DNA of 64,000 nucleotides from an uncultured Bacteroidia bacterium (GTDB lineage Bacteria; Bacteroidota; Bacteroidia; Bacteroidales; ML635J-15), in NCBI GenBank assembly GCA_902791865.1, contig CADAXK010000007.1, positions 1-64,000 of the forward strand. Direction: 5' to 3'. The position numbers were made by a program, and so were the translations under genes. Within the stretch, counting starts at the first letter, position 1; each line of letters starts with the position of its first letter. The notes under the pieces are model-generated. The model did not search any database. It was not told where the DNA came from and saw only the letters and a program-made list of their open reading frames with translations. Shown in pieces: positions 52,701-61,361 of this stretch.

Positions 52701-53429
52701 TTAGTGACCAGATTGGGATTGGTCGGTCAGATACTCCACGCACGCATAAGCGCACATGCAGCCAAAAACCACTGGAATATAGCTGATTGTGCCGACATTC
52801 GACTTCTTGTTAATGCTTTCTTCCTCCACAATCGCACTTTTGTCGACTAGTTCGGGCGAAAAGACAACAGTTATACCTTTATATATGCCTAGCCTATGTA
52901 GACGTTTGCGGAGCATCAGCGCAAGACGGCAGTTGTAAGTCTTTGATATGTCGGCAATCTGAATTAACTGCGGATTGCGTTTTCCACCCGAACCCATACA
53001 ACTTACTGATGGAATGCCGTTCTGGTGACAGATTCTCATCAGGTGCAATTTTGGAGAAAGCGTGTCGATAGCATCAACAACGAAGTCCCAGTTGCCATTT
53101 TTCAGCGTTGATTCAAGAAGTTCGTCGCGGAGATATTCGCCAATCACAGTGAGGTTTATATCGGGATTTATGGCACGGAAACGCTTTGCAAATTCTTCTG
53201 CCTTGGGCTTACCGATATTTTCGTGAGTGGCAATTAGTTGCCTGTTGATGTTGGTTTCGGAAACGCAGTCGGCATCGACGATTGTAAGGTTCTGTATGCC
53301 TGCGCGGACAAGCTGTTCGGCTGCTGCACCGCCCACACCGCCAAGTCCGCAGACAAGCACCTTCGCCGAGCGCAGTTTTTTCATCTTTTCGTCGCCCAAA
53401 AGCAGTTCGGTGCGTTCTTGCCAGCTCAT
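52701..53429 (-). CDS. tRNA threonylcarbamoyladenosine dehydratase (TcdA-like)
   Basis: This 242-residue ThiF/E1-like enzyme activates t6A in tRNA with ATP and dehydrates it to the cyclic form. It has RTELLLGDEKMKKLRSAKVLVCGLGGVGGAAAEQLVRAGI, then TIVDADCVSETNINRQ, and a DAIDTLSPKLHLM catalytic region. The start codon overlaps the TatD stop by 4 bp (ATGA). The C-terminal membrane-near helix is short. It is last in the fabG-VWA-TatD row. Confidence 0.9.
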   Translation of the reverse strand: MSWQERTELLLGDEKMKKLRSAKVLVCGLGGVGGAAAEQLVRAGIQNLTIVDADCVSETNINRQLIATHENIGKPKAEEFAKRFRAINPDINLTVIGEYLRDELLESTLKNGNWDFVVDAIDTLSPKLHLMRICHQNGIPSVSCMGSGGKRNPQLIQIADISKTYNCRLALMLRKRLHRLGIYKGITVVFSPELVDKSAIVEEESINKKSNVGTISYIPVVFGCMCAYACVEYLTDQSQSGH

Positions 53430-54067
53430 AGGTTGATGGTTTTCAGGTTTTTGTCAATTATTTCGCAGAGTTCTTCGAGCGAAATGTTCATCCAGCGCGT
53501 TGCCGACTTATAGACATTTTCCACAGGAAAATTGCCGTCATCGGTTTCGAAGAACAGCCTTTCGCTTGGCACAAAGGAGAAGAATTTGGATGATTTCTTG
53601 TCTTTAGACAGTAGCGAGTGAGATATTGAAAAGTAGATTCCGCTTTCGATTAGAGGGCTTACTTGCGACAGTTTTCCGCAGAATCCATGCAGAATCCACG
53701 GCTGTGTAGGCTGCAATTTCTTCTTTTCGGCAATCAGGTGCTGGAACTGCTTTACGCAATGTATAATCAGCGGTTTCTGCAGTTTTTCCGACAATGCAAC
53801 ATGGGCTTCAAAAATTTCGGTCTGTCCTGCAAAGTCAAGTCCCGACTTCTTGTCGAAGCCTGTTTCGCCTATGGCTACCACCTGTGGATTTTCGGCTGCC
53901 TTTGCGATTTCAGCCATCTTGTGGATGGAGTTCTTGTCGTAATACCACGGATGCAGTCCCACCGAATACTTTTTGCCTTCGGTAAAGTTGGCGTATTCGC
54001 TCAGGCTTATTATGCCCGAAGTTTCCGATGTGTTGTGCGTATGGAAGTTGAAAAAGTTCATACTCAT
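53426..54067 (-). CDS. TatD family metal-dependent hydrolase
   Basis: The 213-residue protein carries FHTHN metal site, SVGLHPWYYD, AIGETGFDKKSG and IIHCVKQFQHLI, as in TatD-type nucleases/hydrolases. It is shorter than the usual about 260 residues, and the C-terminal TDDGNFPVENVY metal site replaces ETDSPY. The start may be either of two Met codons, 54067 or 54061. It lies 4 bp after the VWA gene and overlaps the TcdA-like gene. Substrate unknown; TatD enzymes act in DNA repair and general quality control. Confidence 0.85.
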   Translation of the reverse strand: MSMNFFNFHTHNTSETSGIISLSEYANFTEGKKYSVGLHPWYYDKNSIHKMAEIAKAAENPQVVAIGETGFDKKSGLDFAGQTEIFEAHVALSEKLQKPLIIHCVKQFQHLIAEKKKLQPTQPWILHGFCGKLSQVSPLIESGIYFSISHSLLSKDKKSSKFFSFVPSERLFFETDDGNFPVENVYKSATRWMNISLEELCEIIDKNLKTINL

Positions 54068-54071
54068 AATT

Positions 54072-56147
54072 TTAATACCCCCCCCAGAATTTTCTTAAGA
54101 ACCATTCTGCAGTAGCGAACAGCAGTATGCAGATGAACAGATACCAGAAATCCATTATCGACGACAATGATTCCTTTTCGTATGCAACATTCTGGATGTC
54201 AGGGTTCGACGATAGGTCGTCCTTTATCTTCGACATTTCGGTAGGATAATATACCTTGCCTCCGTTTGCGCCTGCAATGGCAAAAAGCACATTGTGGTTT
54301 GCCGTGAGGTTCTGTGCTTCAAGGTTCATATTCCTAACCATTATGGCTATGTTGGTTTCGTATTTGTTTCCGTCGAATTCGGTGGCGAACTTGCAGGTGT
54401 ACGAGCCTTTTGCAAGCCGTCCGAGGTCGATGCGGTAGGCATTGCCGTTGGGCTCCATTATGTACTTGAACTCGTTGTCGGCGCTGTCCTTGAGTGTAGC
54501 TTCGATTTCGAGGTCGGGGACAAGCTCGTAGGCGTCGTTGTAGAATTCGGCGGTGATAATGATGTTCTCGCTGTCGGTGTAAAGACGCTTTGCTTCAACA
54601 CTCAGCTTGTTCTTCTGCTGCTTGGTGATTGTGAAACGCACAATCTTGTTTATCAGTGTGTTGAAGTTCTCGTTGCTCGACGACTGCTTGTAGTCGTAGA
54701 TTCTCCAGCGCCACAGTCCTTCGCCCATTACGAAACAGCATTTGCGGTTGTCCCTGTCGGTGAAGAAAACCAGCGGTTTGTCGGTCTTTATTCCATTGAT
54801 TGTCTGGTAGAGCAGAACTTTCGATTCTCCCGAAATCTTTGGCGAGCAGTAGGGCACCTTTAGCGGTGGAAGTTGTTGCAGGAACTCGGGCGATTCTATT
54901 GAGAACGAGTTGAATGCCGAATTTAGCGTGGGAACAGCATCGTCGAATGCATTGAAATTGGCGTTTGTCTTGAGGTCGGTGCCAAGCTTGTCGAAATCGC
55001 TGTACGAAGTGTTGGTTCCGAGGATTATAATCTGCGGAATTGCGAATTTCTCAATTTCGGCAAAAGTGCCCTGCGCCTTGTTTTTCACCGATGGCAACTG
55101 GTGGGTTATCACAAGGTCGTAGCCCTTTGCAGTTATGTTGCTTTCGTACAAGTATTTTGCTTCGACTTCGAGGTCTGGATTACTTTTCAAGGCTGACCTT
55201 ATAGCACCGACATCGGGATGGGGGGCATCGGCGAGAATCAGAATCTTGCTTCGCTTGTCGATGACTTCGATGTAGAATTCTGCATCGTTGTTCTCGTAGC
55301 TTGTTTCGTTGTCGAGATGCTGCAGCGACACCTTATATTGCTGAAGTCCAATCAGGTCGGCGGTAAGTTCCACTTCGACGCTCCTAGTGGTACCATTTTC
55401 AGGCAGGTCGATGGTCTGCGAATAGACATTTGCGCCCTTTCTGGTGATTTTTATCTGAGCTTGCTTTTCTGTGCATTTGTCGGCTGAAACAAGAATCCTA
55501 ACAGGGAACTTGTTGCCGAGGAAGGTGACGCTGTTGTGTACTATGTCCTTTATCTGCAAGTCCTTGCGAGGCATAGTGTCGCCCATTGCGATGCACATTA
55601 CGGGATATTTGGCCGGGCGTGAATACTGCGGATTCTGTCCCTTGTTGTAGATTCCGTCGGTGGCGAGGATTACCGCGCCCATGTTTGCACCGGCGTAACG
55701 CGATGATATTTCGTTGAATACCGATGAAATATTGGTTGCGCTACCTGTGAAGTTAATGCTGTCGCTGTTTTCAACGCCATCGGAAAATGGCAGCAGGCAG
55801 ACATCGTACTTTTCGCTAAGGTCGTCGGCAAGTTGTGAGATATTTTTGGTGTATTCGGTTCTGTAATAGGCTGAATCCTTGTTGTAAAGTATTGATTTTG
55901 AATTATCTTGTGCAATTACGACAATAGGTTTGCGAATGTCGCGGGTGATGTGCTTTACAATCGGGTTGAGCAGAAGTGCGAGTGTGAGGAAAATGAATAT
56001 TGCTCTGAGTGCCGTCATCAGGCGTTTTTTCCACGGCTCGATTTCGGCGAAGGTCTTGTCCTTGTGGTAAAGGAAAATCGCTATTGCGACGGCGACAATC
56101 ACCATCGGAATCAGCAGCCAAGGGGAATATTCAAAGTAGAATTTCAT
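54072..56147 (-). CDS. Membrane protein with VWA-like domain
   Basis: The 691-residue protein has two N-terminal membrane segments (LLIPMVIVAVAIAIFLY; AIFIFLTLALLLNPIV), a VWA-like domain at about 70-200 and a C-terminal membrane helix (FWYLFICILLFATAEWFLRKFW). The VWA metal site is VVIAQDNSKSI (DxSxS) with ILATDGIYN as the later acid. A periplasmic beta-rich part (about 220-610) follows. No proteolytic site was seen. It lies 1 bp after fabG and 4 bp before TatD. VWA proteins of this type sit in the inner membrane and bind partners through a metal; the partner is unknown. Confidence 0.78.
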   Translation of the reverse strand: MKFYFEYSPWLLIPMVIVAVAIAIFLYHKDKTFAEIEPWKKRLMTALRAIFIFLTLALLLNPIVKHITRDIRKPIVVIAQDNSKSILYNKDSAYYRTEYTKNISQLADDLSEKYDVCLLPFSDGVENSDSINFTGSATNISSVFNEISSRYAGANMGAVILATDGIYNKGQNPQYSRPAKYPVMCIAMGDTMPRKDLQIKDIVHNSVTFLGNKFPVRILVSADKCTEKQAQIKITRKGANVYSQTIDLPENGTTRSVEVELTADLIGLQQYKVSLQHLDNETSYENNDAEFYIEVIDKRSKILILADAPHPDVGAIRSALKSNPDLEVEAKYLYESNITAKGYDLVITHQLPSVKNKAQGTFAEIEKFAIPQIIILGTNTSYSDFDKLGTDLKTNANFNAFDDAVPTLNSAFNSFSIESPEFLQQLPPLKVPYCSPKISGESKVLLYQTINGIKTDKPLVFFTDRDNRKCCFVMGEGLWRWRIYDYKQSSSNENFNTLINKIVRFTITKQQKNKLSVEAKRLYTDSENIIITAEFYNDAYELVPDLEIEATLKDSADNEFKYIMEPNGNAYRIDLGRLAKGSYTCKFATEFDGNKYETNIAIMVRNMNLEAQNLTANHNVLFAIAGANGGKVYYPTEMSKIKDDLSSNPDIQNVAYEKESLSSIMDFWYLFICILLFATAEWFLRKFWGGY

Positions 56148-56148
56148 A

Positions 56149-56895
56149 TTATGTCAGCATTGCTCCGCAAACATTAATCACCTGACCTGAAATGTATTGC
56201 GACATATCCGAGGCGAGGAAGAGTGCCGCGTTTGCAACATCTTCGGGACGGCCTGCGCGTTTGAGCGGAATGGCATCGATGATGGCTTTTTTCTGGTCAT
56301 CGTTCAGAGCAGCGGTCATATCGGTTTCGATGAAGCCAGGGGCAATGGCGTTGCAGCGTATGTTTCTGCTACCCAGTTCCTTGGCAACCGACTTTGTAAA
56401 TCCTACGATTCCTGCCTTCGATGCGGCATAGTTTGCCTGACCTGCATTGCCCGACAGTCCTACCACCGAGCTGAGGTTGATAATCGATCCTTCGCGCTGC
56501 TTGAGCATAATGCGCTGTACGGCCTTGGTGTAGTTGAAAGCCGATTTCAGGTTGGTGGCGATTACGCTGTCCCACTGTTCTTCGCTCATTCGCATAAGCA
56601 AGGTGTCGGCGGTAATGCCTGCATTGTTGACAAGTATGTCGATGCGGGTGAATTTTTTCACGGTCTCGTCGGCTATTTCGGCAGCACGGTTGAAGTCCTT
56701 GGCGTCGGCTTCGAAGTAGAGAAATTCAACGCCTAGTGACGAAAGTTCCTTTTCGAGTGAATCAACATTTTCGTTGCGGTGCGTTGATGTAAATGCGATA
56801 TTTGCGCCAGCCTTGGCGAATTCAACGGCAATTGCCCTTCCTATTCCGCGCGAAGCACCTGTGATGAGTGCGGTTTTTCCTGTTAGTAAACCCAT
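56149..56895 (-). CDS. fabG: 3-oxoacyl-ACP reductase FabG
   Basis: The 248-residue short-chain dehydrogenase reduces 3-oxoacyl-ACP with NADPH in fatty-acid elongation. Visible are ALITGASRGIGRAIA, the NNAG motif, the catalytic Ser/Tyr/Lys set NLSSVVGLSGNAGQANYAASKAG, and the C-terminal MSQYISGQVINVCGAM. A reverse -7 element (56921-56928) lies 26 bp upstream and may start the fabG-VWA-TatD-TcdA row. Confidence 0.92.
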   Translation of the reverse strand: MGLLTGKTALITGASRGIGRAIAVEFAKAGANIAFTSTHRNENVDSLEKELSSLGVEFLYFEADAKDFNRAAEIADETVKKFTRIDILVNNAGITADTLLMRMSEEQWDSVIATNLKSAFNYTKAVQRIMLKQREGSIINLSSVVGLSGNAGQANYAASKAGIVGFTKSVAKELGSRNIRCNAIAPGFIETDMTAALNDDQKKAIIDAIPLKRAGRPEDVANAALFLASDMSQYISGQVINVCGAMLT

Positions 56896-56920
56896 AATTA
56901 TAATGGTGTCAAATTTTGTG

Positions 56921-56928
56921 CAAAGATA
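56921..56928 (-). promoter_or_regulatory. -7 element of fabG operon (minus strand)
   Basis: CAAAGATA reads TATCTTTG on the minus strand, 26 bp before the fabG start. Confidence 0.45.
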
Positions 56929-56997
56929 AAAAATATTTACGATTTATGAGGTACGATTTACGATTGGGGAGGAGATTTGAAAATTTTATGATTGTTG

Positions 56998-57017
56998 AAT
57001 CGCGCCATGGCACGATT
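56998..57017 (+). repeat. Dispersed palindrome, 20-bp core (copy 9)
   Basis: AATCGCGCCA followed by TGGCACGATT (one mismatch to a perfect palindrome); flanks TTGTTG and GTAC. One of three copies within 135 bp upstream of the T9SS protein gene. Confidence 0.85.
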
Positions 57018-57061
57018 GTACAAGATTATTGAAAATGAATTAGTGTGTGTTATTTTTGTAG

Positions 57062-57081
57062 AAACGTTGCGTGCAACGTTT
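57062..57081 (+). repeat. Dispersed palindrome, 20-bp core (copy 10)
   Basis: AAACGTTGCG followed by TGCAACGTTT, one mismatch; the flank to the left is TTGTAG. Its right flank has diverged (GATG). Confidence 0.75.
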
Positions 57082-57111
57082 GATGATGTTTGGTGTGGTT
57101 TATTTTTGTTG

Positions 57112-57131
57112 AATCGCGCCATGGTGCGATT
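57112..57131 (+). repeat. Dispersed palindrome, 20-bp core (copy 11)
   Basis: AATCGCGCCA followed by TGGTGCGATT, with flanks TTGTTG and GTAC. It differs from copy 9 in two core bases, one G-T pair remaining. Confidence 0.85.
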
Positions 57132-57202
57132 GTACAGGGATGATGGGAGAAATATTTGTTGATTTTGTAGTCGCAATGAATTTTTCGTATTTGAAAAAAA
57201 TG

Positions 57203-57210
57203 TATATTTG
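57203..57210 (+). promoter_or_regulatory. -7 element of the T9SS surface protein
   Basis: TATATTTG lies 119 bp before the start codon, giving a leader of about 110 nt; a TTTG nearby is too close to be its partner. Confidence 0.4.
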
Positions 57211-57329
57211 CCACAATATTTAATGAATGTTGAAAAAAATTAAACTCTCAGGCAACGAAAACGATGTTTCAGTTGTCATATATGAAAGAGATTTTTAATA
57301 AAGTAATGAAAACTTAAAATTTTACGACT

Positions 57330-59555
57330 ATGAAAAACTTGATATTGACGGCAATATGTATTTTTATATACATTTGTTCTTTTGCCCAGTTTTCTGGCGG
57401 AACAGGTACAATTAGCGACCCTTATCTCATAGGGGATTTTAATGACTGGTATGAAATGATTGAGCAAGGCAGTAACAACTATGTCCAGCCAACAAATCCA
57501 GTGCATTATAGGTTAGTATCCGACATAAATATTGAACCTTACAGGATACCGTCTTTACATACTTATTTCAATGGGGTTGTGCATGGCGGAGGACATACAT
57601 TATTTTTGCCAGACAGCATTGATGTTGATATTTTGCAACAATTTCCAAGTCAGATTTTTCCAATATTCGGTTATCTTGCTGGGGGGTATGTGGATTCGAT
57701 AAAAACGGTGGGGAATCTTTCATATATGTTTGTGCTTGTTGGCAGTGTAGGAGTTGATACAAGTCCCATTGGCGGTGAAATATATGGATATGTGAACGAG
57801 GCTAATGTTTCTTTGTCTGGCGAATATGCTCCAGAGATAAATTCGATTATAGCACTTAGTAATGAATATAACGGTAGAATTGTTAATTGCACGAATTATG
57901 GTAATATAATCGTGCAATCTGATGTTGACAACGAATATTATGCGAATGGCTGGTTTGAATGTATGGGCATGGTTCAATATAATATGGGTGAAATTATCGG
58001 ATGCAAAAACTATGGCGACATTGTCGGCTTTTTCGGCGCGGGCGGAATATGTTCTATAAATAACGGGACAATCAGAAGATGTATAAACTACGGCGATATT
58101 ATTGCACCGGCAGATGTTGTCCCCTTTTCAGCCTATCCCTGCGGTGGAATATACGCTCTTAGCGACCCTTATGATAATAATCCGCCAAGTATTACCGAAG
58201 AATGTATCAATTATGGTTTTATTGATGCCGGCAAACTGTACAACGGAGGAGGTATTGTTGGCGGAGGAAGTCCTGCTTTTTTTCAAGATGAACCTGACAA
58301 TATCATTTATCACAATTATAATGAAGAAAGAATCATTCGCTGTGCCAACTACGGTCGTGTGGCAGGAGGCGGTTTTGTAGGCGGAATAGTCGGTTACATA
58401 TATAGTATTTCCAATGTTTCTTCGTGCTTCAATGCTGGACAAGTGGCGCGTGCTACAAATTCGGGCGGAATTGTAGGAAATGCATTCGACACTATTCGTA
58501 TTGCAAACAATCTTGATGTAAGCGGTTTTCCGGTAACTCTTGGGCGTTGGTATGTTACAGGCGATTCAATTAGCAATATGTCTTCCAACTACTACGACCG
58601 TCAAATGTCGGGCGGTGCTGGCGAAGATATTGAAGGCGAATCCGAAGGTCGCTTTACTTCGCAACTCACAGGCGACACGCCAGAACTTCGCGCTATGCTT
58701 GGTGATGGTTGGAGTTATGCAGAAGGTCGCTACCCAATTCCGCTTGGCTTGGAAAACGATTCGCTTGCAATGCTTTTCGCTACACCTATTTATCTGCGTG
58801 AAATTAGTGATGACAACTACGACCATACCAACCTTGTGCGCAACAACTTTACAGTTGGTACAGAAAATGGCGTATCGTGGTCGTCAGGCAATCGCCTTTC
58901 AATTGATGGCGAGAATGCCACAATTCTTGCATCCGGTAGCGAAACGGCAACAGCAAGTCTGGCAGGATATTCGTTTTCGCGTTCCCTGCGCCTTGACCCG
59001 ATAACTGGAGAATTTGTTGCCACCGACTGCGACAGTTACGAATGGAACGGCGATGAATATACGGCAAGTGGCGATTATATTCAGGTTCTCACTGCCGCCA
59101 ACGGTTGCGACAGCATTGTAACTCTGCACCTTACCATAAACAATTCAGTGCATTATAGTTTTACAGAAACAGCCACCAGCCCATACACTTGGAATGGCAC
59201 TGAGTACACCGAAACTGGCGACTATACGCAGAATTTCACCGCTTCAAACGGCTGTGATTCAATTGTAACTTTGCATTTGAACATTCTAAGCGGAATTTCG
59301 CAGAATGGCATGGCGGAGATTTCAATATTCCCAACTCCTGCAAGCGACATTCTCAACATCACATCATCGGAAACAATTTTGGAAATTGAGATTGTGAATG
59401 TGATGGGGCAGGTGGTAAAGAGAATTGAGGTAAATGGGGACAATGCGGTTTGTGGTATAAATGATTTACCGAATGGAATTTATGTTGTTCGGTGCGTTGT
59501 TGGGAACAAGGCTTTTGATGCGGATTTTGTCTTGAAGAAATTCATAAAGGAATAA
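57330..59555 (+). CDS. Secreted protein with GLUG-like repeats, two CDSY modules and T9SS sorting domain
   Basis: The 741-residue protein has a signal peptide (ILTAICIFIYICSFAQ). The N-terminal two-thirds has GTGTISDPYLIGDFNDW and repeated CxNYG...GGIxGxxx segments resembling GLUG-motif beta-helices. At about 565-650 two modules of the type CDSYEWNGDEYTA...NGCDSIVTLHLTI are the same as those of the 847-residue FISUMP protein. The last about 75 residues (EISIFPTPASDILNITSS, IEIVNVMGQVVKRIEV, NGIYVVRCVVG) are a type A T9SS sorting domain. It is therefore exported and probably displayed. Its long leader region carries three palindromes. Confidence 0.87.
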   Translation: MKNLILTAICIFIYICSFAQFSGGTGTISDPYLIGDFNDWYEMIEQGSNNYVQPTNPVHYRLVSDINIEPYRIPSLHTYFNGVVHGGGHTLFLPDSIDVDILQQFPSQIFPIFGYLAGGYVDSIKTVGNLSYMFVLVGSVGVDTSPIGGEIYGYVNEANVSLSGEYAPEINSIIALSNEYNGRIVNCTNYGNIIVQSDVDNEYYANGWFECMGMVQYNMGEIIGCKNYGDIVGFFGAGGICSINNGTIRRCINYGDIIAPADVVPFSAYPCGGIYALSDPYDNNPPSITEECINYGFIDAGKLYNGGGIVGGGSPAFFQDEPDNIIYHNYNEERIIRCANYGRVAGGGFVGGIVGYIYSISNVSSCFNAGQVARATNSGGIVGNAFDTIRIANNLDVSGFPVTLGRWYVTGDSISNMSSNYYDRQMSGGAGEDIEGESEGRFTSQLTGDTPELRAMLGDGWSYAEGRYPIPLGLENDSLAMLFATPIYLREISDDNYDHTNLVRNNFTVGTENGVSWSSGNRLSIDGENATILASGSETATASLAGYSFSRSLRLDPITGEFVATDCDSYEWNGDEYTASGDYIQVLTAANGCDSIVTLHLTINNSVHYSFTETATSPYTWNGTEYTETGDYTQNFTASNGCDSIVTLHLNILSGISQNGMAEISIFPTPASDILNITSSETILEIEIVNVMGQVVKRIEVNGDNAVCGINDLPNGIYVVRCVVGNKAFDADFVLKKFIKE

Positions 59556-59723
59556 AAATTGGGGGTAAATGATTGATGTGTTGCGGGTTGAAGAACTTCA
59601 TATTCAACTCGGCAAGATTGTCTAAATCATGCCGACAAATATTGAATCAACAATATTTTTATCTCAAACGATCAGAATTAAAATCAATCTAAAATCTAAA
59701 ATCGTCAATCTAAAATAATATTG

Positions 59724-59731
59724 TATTTTTG
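59724..59731 (+). promoter_or_regulatory. -7 element of panB
   Basis: TATTTTTG lies 23 bp before the panB start codon; no upstream TTTG at the usual distance. Confidence 0.45.
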
Positions 59732-59754
59732 TCCGACTTTTTAATTGTACAATT

Positions 59755-60567
59755 ATGTCGGTACATAAGGAAATAAAGAAGGTTACCACCCACATTCTTC
59801 AGGAGATGAAGAACCGTGGCGAAAAGATTTCGATGCTTACTGCCTACGACTACAGCATGGCGAAAATAATCGATAAGGCAGGCATTGATGTCATACTTGT
59901 CGGCGATTCTGCATCGAATGTCATGGCTGGCTATGAAACGACTTTGCCAATCACTCTTGACGAGATGATTTACCATGCCAAAAGTGTTGTTCGTGCAGTT
60001 GACCGTGCCTTGGTGGTTGTGGATTTACCGTTTGGAACTTATCAGAGCAATTCTAAGGAGGCTTTGTCGTCGGCAATCCGCATAATGAAGGAAACTGGTG
60101 CAGGAGCCGTGAAACTCGAAGGCGGATTGGAGTCGGAAGAATCGATAAAGAGAATTCTCTCGGCTGGTATCCCGATAATGGGACATCTGGGACTAACCCC
60201 GCAGAGTATAAACAAGTTCGGAACATACGCTGTACGCGCAAAGGACGATGAGGAGGCTTCTCGTCTGGTCGAGGATGCTTATTTGCTGCAGGAATTGGGT
60301 TGTTTTGCCATTGTCCTTGAGAAAATTCCGGCAAGCCTTACTTCGCGCATTGTTTCCGAAATAAAAATTCCAATCATTGGCATTGGTGCAGGTGCCGCCG
60401 ACGGTCAGGTGCTTGTAATGCACGATATGCTGGGAATTACGCAGGAATTTTCACCGCGTTTCCTTCGCCGCTATGCCGACCTCGATGCCGTGATAACTGG
60501 TGCGGTAACGAATTATATCAGCGATGTGAAATCGGGCGATTTCCCCAACGAACAGGAACAGTACTGA
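59755..60567 (+). CDS. panB: 3-methyl-2-oxobutanoate hydroxymethyltransferase
   Basis: The 270-residue enzyme adds a hydroxymethyl group from methylenetetrahydrofolate to 2-oxoisovalerate, the first step of pantothenate (and so coenzyme A) synthesis. Conserved segments are [42 protein letters not shown] (Mg site), [19 protein letters not shown] and [12 protein letters not shown]. Length and order are normal. The following RluA-type gene is 16 bp away, so they probably form one transcript. No panC or panD is in the window. Confidence 0.95.
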   Translation: MSVHKEIKKVTTHILQEMKNRGEKISMLTAYDYSMAKIIDKAGIDVILVGDSASNVMAGYETTLPITLDEMIYHAKSVVRAVDRALVVVDLPFGTYQSNSKEALSSAIRIMKETGAGAVKLEGGLESEESIKRILSAGIPIMGHLGLTPQSINKFGTYAVRAKDDEEASRLVEDAYLLQELGCFAIVLEKIPASLTSRIVSEIKIPIIGIGAGAADGQVLVMHDMLGITQEFSPRFLRRYADLDAVITGAVTNYISDVKSGDFPNEQEQY

Positions 60568-60583
60568 CAAATTTTGTCGCACT

Positions 60584-61279
60584 ATGGCAGAAAACCAAAA
60601 TACAAGTCCGCAGACGGTTGATATTCTTTACGAGGACAACCATATCATTGCCGTAAACAAGCAGGCTGGGCAGATTGTGCAGGGCGACAATACTGGCGAC
60701 AAACCTTTGTCCGACATTCTGAAATCCTACATCAAGGAGCGCGACAATAAGCCAGGCAATGTTTTCCTTGGTGTTCCGCATCGTATCGACAGACCTGTGA
60801 GCGGAGTGGTGCTTTTTGCAAAGACTAGCAAGGCATTGACGCGCTTGAGCGAACTTTTCCGCACGAAGGACGCGCATAAGACTTATTTGGCAATTGTCGG
60901 CAACAAGCCGCCTAAGGACAGCGATACACTTGTGGATTACATTTACCGCAATGTCAAGCAGAACAAGTCGTATGTGGTCGATGAAAAGCATCCAGATGCC
61001 AAACGATCAAGCTTGTCGTACAAGGTAATCGGACATTCGGAGCGGTATTATCTGCTCGAGGTTGACTTGCACACCGGACGACATCACCAGATTCGCTGCC
61101 AGTTGGCAAACATGGGGTGTCCTATACGTGGTGACTTGAAATACGGTTATCCGCGTTCCAACAAAAATGGTGGCATTAACCTTCATGCTGTGCGGATTAC
61201 TTTTGTTCATCCTGTGAAGAAGGAGGAAATTGTCATCGAGGCACCGTTTCCAGATGAAAAGATTTGGACGATATTTTAA
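60584..61279 (+). CDS. RluA family pseudouridine synthase
   Basis: The 231-residue synthase modifies uridine in rRNA or tRNA. The catalytic Asp is in VPHRIDRPVSGVVLFAKTSKAL (about residue 69), with the later motifs TYLAIVGNKPP and HTGRHHQIRCQLANMGCPI. An S4 domain is absent, so it is the single-domain RluA/RluC-like form. It is co-oriented with panB 16 bp upstream. The target position cannot be assigned. Confidence 0.92.
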   Translation: MAENQNTSPQTVDILYEDNHIIAVNKQAGQIVQGDNTGDKPLSDILKSYIKERDNKPGNVFLGVPHRIDRPVSGVVLFAKTSKALTRLSELFRTKDAHKTYLAIVGNKPPKDSDTLVDYIYRNVKQNKSYVVDEKHPDAKRSSLSYKVIGHSERYYLLEVDLHTGRHHQIRCQLANMGCPIRGDLKYGYPRSNKNGGINLHAVRITFVHPVKKEEIVIEAPFPDEKIWTIF

Positions 61280-61287
61280 TGTGAGCG

Positions 61288-61361
61288 TACAATTTTTCGA
61301 CTAAATCGTAAATTTGCACGATTATTCTATATTTCATTTAATGTCAGTAAGTTGCAGTCTG
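61288..61361. repeat. 74-bp direct repeat, copy at the 3' end of the DUF4143 gene
   Basis: About 60 of 73 positions match the stretch at 62506-62578. This copy covers the last 11 codons and stop of the DUF4143 gene plus 39 bp downstream. Confidence 0.75.
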
